The position numbers and the translations under genes were made by a program. Shown in pieces: positions 43,391-51,182 of a stretch of DNA of 64,000 nucleotides. The notes beneath the pieces are model-generated. The model did not search any database, had not been told where the DNA came from, and worked only from the letters and a program-made list of their open reading frames with translations. Each line of letters begins with the position of its first letter. Position 1 is the first letter of the stretch. The stretch comes from Mannheimia glucosida (GTDB lineage Bacteria; Pseudomonadota; Gammaproteobacteria; Enterobacterales; Pasteurellaceae), in contig NZ_CP176502.1 in the NCBI RefSeq assembly GCF_046267875.1, positions 496,001 to 560,000 on the forward strand. Direction: 5' to 3'.

Positions 43391-44293
43391 TTAAAGAGTT
43401 ACACCTTGTTTCAGTTGGTTTTCCGCCCACCAAGCCGCACCGATTAAGCCGGCATCTTGCCCGGATTGAGCATTTTCCAATACGCAATGATATACGCTCG
43501 GCATTTCGGCTAAATAGTCGGACACCAGCGGTAAATACCCTTCCGCTAAGCCCACGCTGCCGCCTAATACCACTTTTTGTATATCTAAACTGATTTTTAA
43601 ATCGGCAATTAAATTAGCAATCGCTTTTGCAGATTTTTGCACTAATTCGACCGCTTGTGGGTTGCCTTGGCGGAATCGCTCGAACACCTCTTTCGGTGAA
43701 CAGGGCGGTTCCCATTGGCTAGAAACTGCCTCTATTGCACGCCCTGCTGCGATGGCTTCGACACACCCCACACGCCCACAACCACAGCGAGGCCCGTTCG
43801 GATCGGCTAGAGTATGCCCGATATGCCCGGCAATGCCGTTTGCACCGATTTGCAGTTCGCCGTTTAAAATAATGCCACCGCCCACGCCGGTGGAAACGGT
43901 AATAAATACAAAATTTTTGACCGCTTGTCGGTCTTCATTTAAATATTCGGCACACACCGCCGCTTGCACGTCATTTAATAACGCAATCGGCTTGTCGGTA
44001 TGCTTTGCAATGCTTTGTTTCAACGGGAATTCTGCTAATTCGCCTAAATTTTTTGGATTTAATGCAGTAAGAACCCCTTTATTGATAATGCCTGTTGAGG
44101 CAACCGCCACAAAATCAAATTGTCCTTGATAATGTTGCATTATCTCACCAATCGCTTGATGCAAACTGCCTGCCTGATCAGCTTGTGGTTTATCAGTCGG
44201 GGTCTGAATTTGTTGGCGTTGTGACACTTGATTGTGTTGCACAATTGCCGTGGCAATTTTAGTACCACCGATGTCTATTGCTAAACAACGCAT
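43391..44293 (-). CDS. nanK: N-acetylmannosamine kinase NanK (ROK family)
   Basis: ROK-family kinase (300 residues) phosphorylating N-acetylmannosamine at O6. The ATP-phosphate motif DIGGTK is at 7-12. The ROK signature with the zinc site GHIGHTLADPNGPRCGCG...GCVEAIAAG lies at about 153-182, with one histidine and three cysteines as ligands. The start lies nine bases after the nanE stop. Context between nanE and nanA fixes the substrate among ROK sugar kinases. Confidence 0.94.
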   Translation of the reverse strand: MRCLAIDIGGTKIATAIVQHNQVSQRQQIQTPTDKPQADQAGSLHQAIGEIMQHYQGQFDFVAVASTGIINKGVLTALNPKNLGELAEFPLKQSIAKHTDKPIALLNDVQAAVCAEYLNEDRQAVKNFVFITVSTGVGGGIILNGELQIGANGIAGHIGHTLADPNGPRCGCGRVGCVEAIAAGRAIEAVSSQWEPPCSPKEVFERFRQGNPQAVELVQKSAKAIANLIADLKISLDIQKVVLGGSVGLAEGYLPLVSDYLAEMPSVYHCVLENAQSGQDAGLIGAAWWAENQLKQGVTL

Positions 44294-44302
44294 AATCAGC
44301 CC

Positions 44303-44992
44303 CTATTTTTGAGCCGATTTTACAGAGTCGGCAAACCAGCTCACAATATGCTCTAAGCGGGTTAATGCTGAGCCAACGGTAACGTAATCTGCTCCGATTT
44401 CAATCGCCGTTTTTGCCAGTTCAGGTGTGTTGTAGCGACCTTCCGCCATAACATTACAACCGGCAGCTTTTAAATCTTTCACTAATTGATAGTCCGGCTC
44501 ATCAGGCACTTCGCCACCGGTGTAGCCCGACATTGTGCTACCCACAATATCAAAGCCTAATTGCTGGCAATGTAAGCCTTCTTCAAGGTTGGAGCAATCC
44601 GCCATTGCCAAGCAACCTTTTTCGTGAATGCGTTTTACCGCCTCTTCAATGCTGACCGGGCGGGTGCGGAACGTACCGTCCACCGCAATAATATCGGCAC
44701 CGGCTTCGGCTAAGGCATCAATATCTTCTAAAAATGGCGTAATACGCACAGGAGAATCGGGCAAATCACGTTTTACAATGCCGATAATCGGCACATTCAC
44801 TGCCGCACGAGCGGCTTTTAAATTATCGATACCTTCAATGCGAATGCCTTTAGCACCACCAATCACAGATGCCGCTGCCATTGCAGCCACAATTTCAGGT
44901 TTATCCATCGGGCCGTCATCAACAGGTTGGCAGGAGGCAATCAGCCCGTTTTGAATTTGACTTAAAATAGAATCACGAGATAGTGTTGACAT
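44303..44992 (-). CDS. nanE: N-acetylmannosamine-6-phosphate 2-epimerase NanE
   Basis: TIM-barrel epimerase (229 residues) converting N-acetylmannosamine-6-phosphate to N-acetylglucosamine-6-phosphate. Family motifs are GLIASCQPVDDGPMDKPEIVAAMA (about 16-39), GIVKRDLPDSPVRITP with the catalytic lysine (about 72-87), and VMAEGRYNTPELAKTAIEIGADYVTVGSALTR (about 186-217). It is the first gene of the unit; an AAAAGGAAC site precedes it and a CRP-like site lies 117 bp upstream. No sialic-acid TRAP transporter or regulator is adjacent. Confidence 0.95.
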   Translation of the reverse strand: MSTLSRDSILSQIQNGLIASCQPVDDGPMDKPEIVAAMAAASVIGGAKGIRIEGIDNLKAARAAVNVPIIGIVKRDLPDSPVRITPFLEDIDALAEAGADIIAVDGTFRTRPVSIEEAVKRIHEKGCLAMADCSNLEEGLHCQQLGFDIVGSTMSGYTGGEVPDEPDYQLVKDLKAAGCNVMAEGRYNTPELAKTAIEIGADYVTVGSALTRLEHIVSWFADSVKSAQK

Positions 44993-45108
44993 AACAGTTC
45001 CTTTTTTATGTTCAAAAGGTAGTCAATGGACTAGATTTTGTTTGTGAAGAAATACTCCAAATAATTATAATTTAATAAATATTTACTACAAACAGAAAAA
45101 TAAAAAAA

Positions 45109-45124
45109 TGTGAGCTAAGTCTCA
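45109..45124. promoter_or_regulatory. CRP-like site upstream of nanE
   Basis: TGTGAGCTAAGTCTCA has one mismatch to TGTGA-N6-TCACA. It lies about 117 bp before nanE. CRP control of sialic-acid genes is known in H. influenzae. Confidence 0.55.
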
Positions 45125-45165
45125 TTTTTTATGAAAACGAGAGGAGGAAATCACTAGAAATGCAA

Positions 45166-45190
45166 AAAGCCGTTAAAGATTAACGGCTTT
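45166..45190 (-). terminator. terminator of selC
   Basis: AAAGCCGTTA-loop-TAACGGCTTT, a 10-bp stem with a five-T run on the minus strand, directly after the tRNA. Confidence 0.85.
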
Positions 45191-45197
45191 TGAAAAG

Positions 45198-45292
45198 TGG
45201 CGGAAGTGCATGGGAGTTGAACCCACCCGAGAACGCTGGCGTCCTCAACAGGATTTGAAGTCCTGCCACCTCACCGGAGATGACGCACTTCC
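45198..45292 (-). tRNA. selC: tRNA-Sec (selenocysteine), anticodon UCA
   Basis: A 95-nt tRNA-Sec with encoded CCA. The eight-pair acceptor stem is GGAAGTGC / GCACTTCC, followed by discriminator G and CCA. The anticodon loop reads CTTCAAA, giving anticodon TCA that decodes UGA. The long variable arm and the CTCCGGTGAGG D-arm match E. coli selC. It lies head-to-head with selA, 67 bp apart, and ends at its own terminator. This tRNA is charged with serine and converted by SelA. Confidence 0.95.
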
Positions 45293-45359
45293 GAAAAATT
45301 GGCAATATTGTACTTTATTTATTAGAATTGTCCAAAATATTCTCTCAATCATTCACATT

Positions 45360-46742
45360 ATGCAACAACTATTTCGCCAAATTCCCTCGCTCGACCTCTT
45401 GTTGAAAAAGCCACAAGCGGTCGAATTATGCCAAAAATTTGCATATTCCAGCGTGGCTGAACAAGCCAGAAACCTGATTACTCAAGCTCGCCAATTTATT
45501 TCCCAACAGCAAGCCTTGCCGGATTTTATTGCCGATGAAAACCTGTTTTTTACAAGTCTGGAGCAAAAATTGCAAGCGTTGAGTGAGGTGAAAATCCGCT
45601 CCGTGTTCAACTTAACCGGCACGGTGCTACACACCAACTTAGGGCGTGGGTTGTGGTCGGAAAAGGCGATACAGGCAGCAACCAACGCAATGCGAAATAA
45701 TGTGGCGTTGGAATTTGATATTGAAGCAGGCAAGCGCTCGCACCGAGACAACTACATTTCCGAGTTGCTGCACATACTTACCGGAGCGGAGGCAGCTTGC
45801 ATTGTGAATAATAATGCGGCGGCAGTGTTGTTGATGTTAGCAACCTTCGCACAAGGCAAGGAAGTGATCGTTTCCCGTGGCGAGCTGGTGGAAATTGGCG
45901 GGGCGTTCCGCATTCCGGATATTATGGCTCAAGCAGGTTGTAAATTGGTGGAAGTTGGCACGACTAATCGAACCCATTTAAAAGATTATCGCAACGCGAT
46001 CACCGAAAATACCGCTTTTTTGATGAAAGTTCACACCAGTAACTACCACATTGAGGGGTTCACCAGCTCGGTATCTGAAGAGGAATTGGTGGCTCTCGGT
46101 AAAGAATTTAACCTGCCGGTGATTACCGACTTAGGTAGCGGTTCGCTGACCGATATGCAAGCCCTTAATTTGCCTGCTGAGCCAATGGTTCAGCAAAAGG
46201 TGGCAGCAGGGGTAGATTTGGTTTCCTTCTCGGGCGATAAATTATTAGGCGGTCCACAAGCCGGCATTATTGTCGGTAGCCAAGCGATGATTAGCCAACT
46301 GCAACAACACCCGCTAAAACGGGTGCTACGTTGCGATAAAGTGATTTTATCGGCACTTGAGGCAACGCTACGCCACTACTTATTCCCGGAACAATTAACC
46401 GATAATTTACCGACCCTTCATTTACTCACTCAACCGCTTGAAACCTTGCAACACAAGGCGGAGCGATTAAAACAGGCATTATGCAAGCGGTTAAATTCTG
46501 CTTATATTTTGCAAATTGAGCCAAGCCTCGCCCAAATCGGCAGTGGTGCGTTGCCCACAGAAACCTTGCCCTCAGTGGCAGTAACGATTTCTGCTGAAAA
46601 ACAGAGTGATTTAATTGCATTGGAACAACAATTTAAAACCTACCCAAACCCGATTATCGGACGTTTCGCTCAGCAGAAATTTTGGTTGGATTTACGCTCG
46701 GTCGCGGAGTTTGATAAATTGATTGAGATGTTGGGATATTAG
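45360..46742 (+). CDS. selA: L-seryl-tRNA(Sec) selenium transferase SelA
   Basis: PLP enzyme converting Ser-tRNA(Sec) to Sec-tRNA(Sec) with selenophosphate. The start at 45360 gives 460 residues (E. coli 463) beginning MQQLFRQIPSLDLLL; a longer frame reaching 45210 would run through the tRNA gene and is not credible. The PLP lysine is K294 in SFSGDKLLGGPQAG. RSVFNLTGTVLHTNLGRG (about 80-97) and IVNNNAAAVLLML are further family marks. No obvious Shine-Dalgarno precedes the ATG, so translation may be weak. It diverges from selC; pdxH, not selB, follows. Confidence 0.95.
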   Translation: MQQLFRQIPSLDLLLKKPQAVELCQKFAYSSVAEQARNLITQARQFISQQQALPDFIADENLFFTSLEQKLQALSEVKIRSVFNLTGTVLHTNLGRGLWSEKAIQAATNAMRNNVALEFDIEAGKRSHRDNYISELLHILTGAEAACIVNNNAAAVLLMLATFAQGKEVIVSRGELVEIGGAFRIPDIMAQAGCKLVEVGTTNRTHLKDYRNAITENTAFLMKVHTSNYHIEGFTSSVSEEELVALGKEFNLPVITDLGSGSLTDMQALNLPAEPMVQQKVAAGVDLVSFSGDKLLGGPQAGIIVGSQAMISQLQQHPLKRVLRCDKVILSALEATLRHYLFPEQLTDNLPTLHLLTQPLETLQHKAERLKQALCKRLNSAYILQIEPSLAQIGSGALPTETLPSVAVTISAEKQSDLIALEQQFKTYPNPIIGRFAQQKFWLDLRSVAEFDKLIEMLGY

Positions 46743-46747
46743 TTACG

Positions 46748-46773
46748 GTAGGGACAGGTCCTGTGCCTGTCCG
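46748..46773 (+). repeat. dispersed 26-bp palindromic repeat, copy 1
   Basis: Sequence of the form GTAGGGACAGG-TCCTG-TGCCTGTCCG in the selA-pdxH gap. It is GC-rich and partly palindromic. Two relatives lie at 53846-53871 and, inverted, 53889-53914. Confidence 0.8.
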
Positions 46774-46804
46774 ATAAATTACAGAATAAGATAAAGGAAT
46801 CCTT

Positions 46805-47437
46805 ATGGATCTGCACCACATTCGAGAAGACTACACCAAAAAAGTGCTTTCAATCCAAGATTGTCACTCAAACCCAATCAGCCAATTTGAACAATGGTTG
46901 AGTGAGGCTATCAATGCCAAAGTGAATGAGCCGACAGCAATGAATATTGCTACCGTTGCAGCAAACGGGCGACCAAGTAGCCGAATGGTGCTGTTGAAAG
47001 AGGTAAATTCACAAGGCTTTGTGTTCTTTACCAATTATCAAAGCCGTAAAGGGCGGGAAATTGCCGATAATCCGTTTGGCTGTTTAACCTTCTTTTGGGC
47101 GGAATTACAACGCCAAGTGCGGATTGAGGGGAAAATAGCAAAAATTCCGGCAGCAGAATCCGATGCCTATTTTGACTCACGTCCTTACACCAGCCGTTTG
47201 GGAGCTTGGGCGAGCGAGCAGAGCCAGCCTATCGAAAACTACAAGGCATTATTGCTAAAATCAGCTCAATTTGCGTTGAAATATCCGCTTTCAGTGCCTC
47301 GCCCACCGCATTGGGGTGGCTATATTCTGATTCCAGACAGCATTGAGTTCTGGCAAGGCAGAAGTAGCCGATTACACGACCGTATTCATTATTGGTTGGA
47401 AAATAATGAGTGGAAAAAAGAGCGGTTATCGCCTTAA
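46805..47437 (+). CDS. pdxH: pyridoxamine 5'-phosphate oxidase PdxH
   Basis: FMN enzyme making pyridoxal 5'-phosphate from pyridoxine or pyridoxamine phosphate, 210 residues. Features: the FMN-binding stretch GRPSSRMVLLKEVNSQGFVFFTNYQSRKG (about 56-84), SRLGAWASEQSQPI (about 125-138) and the C-terminal PPHWGGYILIPDSIEFWQGRSSRLHDRI signature (about 170-197). AAGGAATCC precedes the ATG. It sits between selA and the toxin-antitoxin pair. SelA needs PLP, so the neighbourhood is at least biochemically consistent. Confidence 0.96.
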   Translation: MDLHHIREDYTKKVLSIQDCHSNPISQFEQWLSEAINAKVNEPTAMNIATVAANGRPSSRMVLLKEVNSQGFVFFTNYQSRKGREIADNPFGCLTFFWAELQRQVRIEGKIAKIPAAESDAYFDSRPYTSRLGAWASEQSQPIENYKALLLKSAQFALKYPLSVPRPPHWGGYILIPDSIEFWQGRSSRLHDRIHYWLENNEWKKERLSP

Positions 47438-47505
47438 ATACATTCCTTGAACTTTAGTTTTATCCGGTTACAATATTGAATGATCTAAGTTTGTAAGGGG
47501 GAAAT

Positions 47506-47682
47506 ATGGAACTCACACTCACACAAGATTTAGCAAAATTACGCACAGATAAGCCACAAAGTTTTTATACTAATGATGAACTTGATTTATTACATCAATT
47601 AGAAAATGGTTTAATTGAAACTAAATCCCACGCTCAGGTAATGGAAGATTTACGCAAAAAATTGGGAATCACGGAAAAATGA
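47506..47682 (+). CDS. small antitoxin-like protein of a type II TA pair
   Basis: A 58-residue reading frame beginning MELTLTQDLAK and ending KKLGITEK, with AAGGGGGAA before the ATG. It is acidic in the middle (NDELDLLHQLENGLIE) and its C-terminal half has the form SHAQVMEDLRKKLG, like many small antitoxins that wrap round ParE/RelE toxins. The stop (TGA) overlaps the ATG of the toxin gene by four bases, the usual translational coupling of such pairs. There is no clear DNA-binding domain. The call rests on size, overlap and the toxin next to it. Confidence 0.75.
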   Translation: MELTLTQDLAKLRTDKPQSFYTNDELDLLHQLENGLIETKSHAQVMEDLRKKLGITEK

Positions 47683-47975
47683 TGAAGTTTGATTACAATA
47701 TTGTTTGGCTACAGAAAGCAGAAATAAAATTGTTTTATCAAGCAGATTATATATTACAACAATCCCAAAACCCGATTATTGCAGAACAATTCTATGATGC
47801 GATAAAAAGTGAAGTGGATAAACTTTCCTTTACTGCCGATGTTTATCGACTTCGCAAGAAAAAAGAAATTCCCATTTTAAACGGTAAGTACCAAGTAAAG
47901 TTCCTGATCGGTCAGGAAAATGTCTATATCGTAGATTTTAAATCTGCTCGCCAAAATAGTTACTCATTTTTATAA
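47679..47975 (+). CDS. RelE/ParE-superfamily toxin
   Basis: A 98-residue protein of the ParE/RelE toxin fold. The N-terminal helices YNIVWLQKAEIKLFYQADYILQQSQNPIIAEQFYDAIKSEVDKL (about 6-49) are followed by the beta-strands RLRKKKEIPILNGKYQVKFLIGQENVYIVDFKSARQNS, ending in the family's usual arginine-containing tail. The start overlaps the antitoxin stop (ATGA); a second ATG directly follows and could also be used. Whether it attacks gyrase (ParE) or mRNA on ribosomes (RelE) cannot be read from the sequence. selB begins nine bases after its stop, so read-through into selB is likely. Confidence 0.82.
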   Translation: MMKFDYNIVWLQKAEIKLFYQADYILQQSQNPIIAEQFYDAIKSEVDKLSFTADVYRLRKKKEIPILNGKYQVKFLIGQENVYIVDFKSARQNSYSFL

Positions 47976-47984
47976 GGACTATCA

Positions 47985-49832
47985 ATGATTATCTGCACCG
48001 CCGGTCACGTTGACCACGGCAAAACCTCGCTTTTACACGCCTTAACCGGCACTAACACCACCCATTTGCCCGAAGAACAAAAACGTGGGCTAACCATTGA
48101 TTTGGGCTATGCCTATTTACCGATTGAAAATGATATTTTAGGCTTTATTGATGTGCCGGGGCATCAGCGTTTTTTATCTAATATGCTGGCAGGGCTTGGC
48201 GGCATTCAACACGCCTTGTTGGTGATTTCAGCCGAAGAAGGGATTAAGCCACAAACCGAAGAGCATTTAGATATTCTCCGCCTGCTGAATTTCCAGCATA
48301 TTATGGTTGTGATTACCAAGGCAGATCGGGCGGAAGCGGCTCAAATCAGCCACTTAATTGAGCAAGTGAAAACAAGCTATCCGTTTTTAGCGGAAGCAAA
48401 AACCTTTGTTACTTCGGCAAAAACGCAGCAAGGGATTGAAGAATTAAAAGCACACTTAATTCAATTAAATCAACAACATACCCAAACCCATAAACCGTTC
48501 CGTTATGCGATTGACCGTGTGTTTAATGTGAAAGGAGCAGGGTTGGTCGTTACCGGCACAACAGTGGCGGGTAAAGTGAGCGTTGGCTCTGAGTTATTTT
48601 TATCGAATGGTAAAAAAGTGCGGGTAAAAGCGATTCACGCCCAAAATACGCCTTCGGAAACAGGAGTGGCAGGGCAACGTTTGGCGTTAAATCTCGCTAA
48701 CGTGGAAAAAGAGGAAATCAAGCGAGGCGATTGGATTACCGAGCTTGAGCCGACATTTGCTACCGATCGGATTACGGTTCAACTAACTGCCAATCAAGCC
48801 TTCAAAGAAAACAGCATTGTGCATCTTTACCATTTTGCCTCACACGTTACCGGCAAGTTGAATTTGCTTGAGGGGCAACAAGCGGTCAAAAATCAGCAAT
48901 TTTTTGCAGAAGTGATTTTAGATGAGCCACTCCATATTGCCGTTGGCGATAAATTGATCATCCGCAGCGGTGATGACAGCCAAACGTTAGCTGGAGCAGA
49001 GGTACTGGAAATTCATTCGCCAAAACGGCATAAACGCACGGAAGCTCGTTTGGCTTTGGTAAAAAATTTAGCAAAAACCACCGCTTGTAATGACTTTGAG
49101 GCACGCCTTGCACTTTATCTGCAAAACAGAGCGATGGATTTATCGTTGCTTTTATGGGCGGAGCAATGTTTTGCGGAGGATATTGCAAAACTAGGGTTTG
49201 ATGTCTCGTCTAAATGGTTATTCAATGCGGCTTTTAAAGCTCAAGCCCAGCAACGGGTGTTGGAGAAAATGGCGGAATACCACCTGCAACATCAAGATCA
49301 AATCGGCGTGACCAAAGCCCGTTTATATCGCATTGCGTTATTGGATTTGCCTGAAAACTTGGCGAATCAATTTATTGAGGATTTGGTGGAGCAAAAAGCC
49401 TTAATTAATAGTCGTGGTTGGTTGCATTTGCCGGAACATCGAATCGAATTGAATGCTGATGAATTGCAAATTTGGCAACAAATTCGACCGCTGTTTGAGG
49501 TGACCAATCAAGCTCTTTGGGTGCGGGATATTGCAAGCCAGCTCTCGATTGATGAAACTCAAATGCGGAATTTGCTGTATAAAGCCGGGAAATTGGGTTA
49601 TTTAATCCCAATCGTCAAAGATAGATTTTTATTAAGCGAGCAAATCGGACAATTTGCAATGTTAATTAAAGCATTTATCGCCCAGCACGGCAGTATTTCA
49701 GTGAATCAGTTGCGAGATGAGTTGCAGTATGGGCGAAAATTAACGGTGCAATTAATTGAATATTTTGATCGCAGCGGTTTTTTAAGACGAAAAGGCGATG
49801 TGCATTTGTTAAGAGACAGTGAAACATTTTAG
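47985..49832 (+). CDS. selB: selenocysteine-specific elongation factor SelB
   Basis: GTPase delivering Sec-tRNA to the ribosome at UGA codons marked by a SECIS hairpin, 615 residues (E. coli 614). The G1 loop AGHVDHGKTSLL is at about 5-16, G3 DVPGHQRFL near 56-64 and G4 TKAD near 108-111. EF-Tu-like domains II and III follow, and the C-terminal 250 residues form the winged-helix repeats that bind the SECIS RNA (for example ISVNQLRDELQYGRKLTVQLIEYFDRSGFLRRKGD). It follows the TA pair by nine bases with AAGGAC upstream. No selenoprotein gene lies in the window. Confidence 0.96.
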   Translation: MIICTAGHVDHGKTSLLHALTGTNTTHLPEEQKRGLTIDLGYAYLPIENDILGFIDVPGHQRFLSNMLAGLGGIQHALLVISAEEGIKPQTEEHLDILRLLNFQHIMVVITKADRAEAAQISHLIEQVKTSYPFLAEAKTFVTSAKTQQGIEELKAHLIQLNQQHTQTHKPFRYAIDRVFNVKGAGLVVTGTTVAGKVSVGSELFLSNGKKVRVKAIHAQNTPSETGVAGQRLALNLANVEKEEIKRGDWITELEPTFATDRITVQLTANQAFKENSIVHLYHFASHVTGKLNLLEGQQAVKNQQFFAEVILDEPLHIAVGDKLIIRSGDDSQTLAGAEVLEIHSPKRHKRTEARLALVKNLAKTTACNDFEARLALYLQNRAMDLSLLLWAEQCFAEDIAKLGFDVSSKWLFNAAFKAQAQQRVLEKMAEYHLQHQDQIGVTKARLYRIALLDLPENLANQFIEDLVEQKALINSRGWLHLPEHRIELNADELQIWQQIRPLFEVTNQALWVRDIASQLSIDETQMRNLLYKAGKLGYLIPIVKDRFLLSEQIGQFAMLIKAFIAQHGSISVNQLRDELQYGRKLTVQLIEYFDRSGFLRRKGDVHLLRDSETF

Positions 49833-50018
49833 CTGATGGCATTAGACTTAGATTTTTTTATGCGAAAAAATAAATTTACTAATTCTAAAATCTATGCTAA
49901 AAAACTGGCTCTAAGAGGCAAATGCAACTCAAAGAAGTTTTGTATCTCTTGTGGTGTTTGAGCAGTGGCTCAAAGCAATAAATCTTTGTTTTCTGATCCT
50001 TAATTTTAGGAGTTAAAA

Positions 50019-50981
50019 ATGAAAAAATTAGTCAAACTTTCTTTCCTTGCAAGCCTTGTGATGGGAACAGCATCTGTTCAAGCGGCTGAAACATTTGTGA
50101 CTATCGGAACAGGCGGTCAAACCGGTGTTTATTATGTTGTGGGTCAATCTATTTGCCAATTAGTAAACCGTGATTCAGCAAAAACAGGTTTAAAATGTAA
50201 CGCTCCTTCAACAGGGGCATCGGTTGCAAACTTAAATGCGATTGCAGCAAAAGAAATGGATATGGGGATTGCACAATCAGACTGGCAATACCACGCCTAT
50301 AACGGCTCAAGCTCATTTGAAGGTAAGAAAAACGATAAAATCCGTGCCATTTTCTCGCTTCACCCGGAACCGTTTACCGTAATGGCTCGTACCGATGCGA
50401 ATATCAAATCTTTCGATGATTTAAAAGCAAAACGTGTAAACGTGGGCGACCCAGGTTCTGGTACTCGTGCAACAATGAACGTGATTTTAGCGGCAAAAGG
50501 CTGGACGGATAAAGATTTCAAAGTGGCTTCTGAATTAAAACCGGCAGAAATGGCATCTGTAATGTGTGATAACAACTTAGATGCGATCACTTATAACGTA
50601 GGTCACCCGAATGGTGCGTTAAAAGAAGCAGCCGCTTCTTGCGATGCGAAATTAGTGCCGGTAACCGGCCCTGAAATTGATAAATTAGTGGCAGATCACT
50701 CATATTATGCCAAAGCTACGATTCCGGGCGGTTTATATAAAGGTTCGGACGAGCCGACAGAAACCTTCGGTGTATATGCAACGTTAGTGACTTCTGCCGA
50801 TGTGGATGCAGATAAAGTGTACAATGTAACCAAAGCGGTATTTGATAACTTCGACCGTTTCAAACGTTTACATCCGGCGTTTGAACACTTAAAACAAGAA
50901 GAGATGATCAAAAACGCCCTTTCTGCTCCGTTACACGAAGGTGCAATTCGTTACTATAAAGAGAAAGGTTGGATTAAGTAA
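50019..50981 (+). CDS. TAXI-family TRAP transporter binding protein
   Basis: Periplasmic receptor of the TAXI (TRAP-associated extracytoplasmic immunogenic) type, 320 residues. The signal peptide is cut near VQA (22). The mature N-terminus FVTIGTGGQTGVYYVVGQSICQLVNR (about 26-51) and DMGIAQSDWQYHAYNG are TAXI hallmarks, as is RVNVGDPGSGTRATMNVIL (about 140-158). TTAGGAG precedes the ATG. It is followed by a fused permease. TAXI ligands are poorly known; glutamate is one reported case. The substrate here is undetermined. Confidence 0.92.
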   Translation: MKKLVKLSFLASLVMGTASVQAAETFVTIGTGGQTGVYYVVGQSICQLVNRDSAKTGLKCNAPSTGASVANLNAIAAKEMDMGIAQSDWQYHAYNGSSSFEGKKNDKIRAIFSLHPEPFTVMARTDANIKSFDDLKAKRVNVGDPGSGTRATMNVILAAKGWTDKDFKVASELKPAEMASVMCDNNLDAITYNVGHPNGALKEAAASCDAKLVPVTGPEIDKLVADHSYYAKATIPGGLYKGSDEPTETFGVYATLVTSADVDADKVYNVTKAVFDNFDRFKRLHPAFEHLKQEEMIKNALSAPLHEGAIRYYKEKGWIK

Positions 50982-51008
50982 TATTTCCTTTCTGTAATTT
51001 GATTCAAT

Positions 51009-51036
51009 CAGCACGTTTTTTAGCGTGCTGGTTTTT
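51009..51036 (+). terminator. terminator between TAXI receptor and permease
   Basis: CAGCACG and CGTGCTG arms followed by GTTTTTT. It should lower permease expression relative to the receptor. Confidence 0.75.
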
Positions 51037-51048
51037 TGCTTTTTTGAA

Positions 51049-51099
51049 ACTGTTGATAAGTTATCGATTTTCACCTTTAATTGATAACTTATCAACAGT
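51049..51099. repeat. 17-bp perfect inverted repeat in the receptor-permease gap
   Basis: Arms ACTGTTGATAAGTTATC (51049-51065) and the exact complement (51083-51099), with a 17-nt spacer. No T-run follows, so it is not a plain terminator. It could be an operator or an RNA structure. Confidence 0.7.
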
Positions 51100-51182
51100 G
51101 TTTTCACGAGCAAGCGGTTGTTTTTTGAGGAAATTTGTAAAATTTAATAAGAAAATGACCGCTTGCGTTTTGAGGAGTCTTT

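Noticed and set aside
43662..44129. 155-codon open frame antisense to nanK
   Set aside because: Low-complexity translation opposite a well-conserved kinase; no ribosome site.
45210..45359. N-terminal extension of SelA by 50 codons
   Set aside because: It would be encoded by the antisense of the selC tRNA, and the SelA family begins at the ATG at 45360.
49833..50018. Possible small gene between selB and the TAXI receptor
   Set aside because: No frame of useful length with a ribosome site; the stretch looks like an ordinary promoter region.
51049..51099. Second origin or DnaA-box cluster (arms contain TTATCAACA)
   Set aside because: The motif differs from TTATCCACA, only two occur, and no GATC-rich unwinding tract is present.
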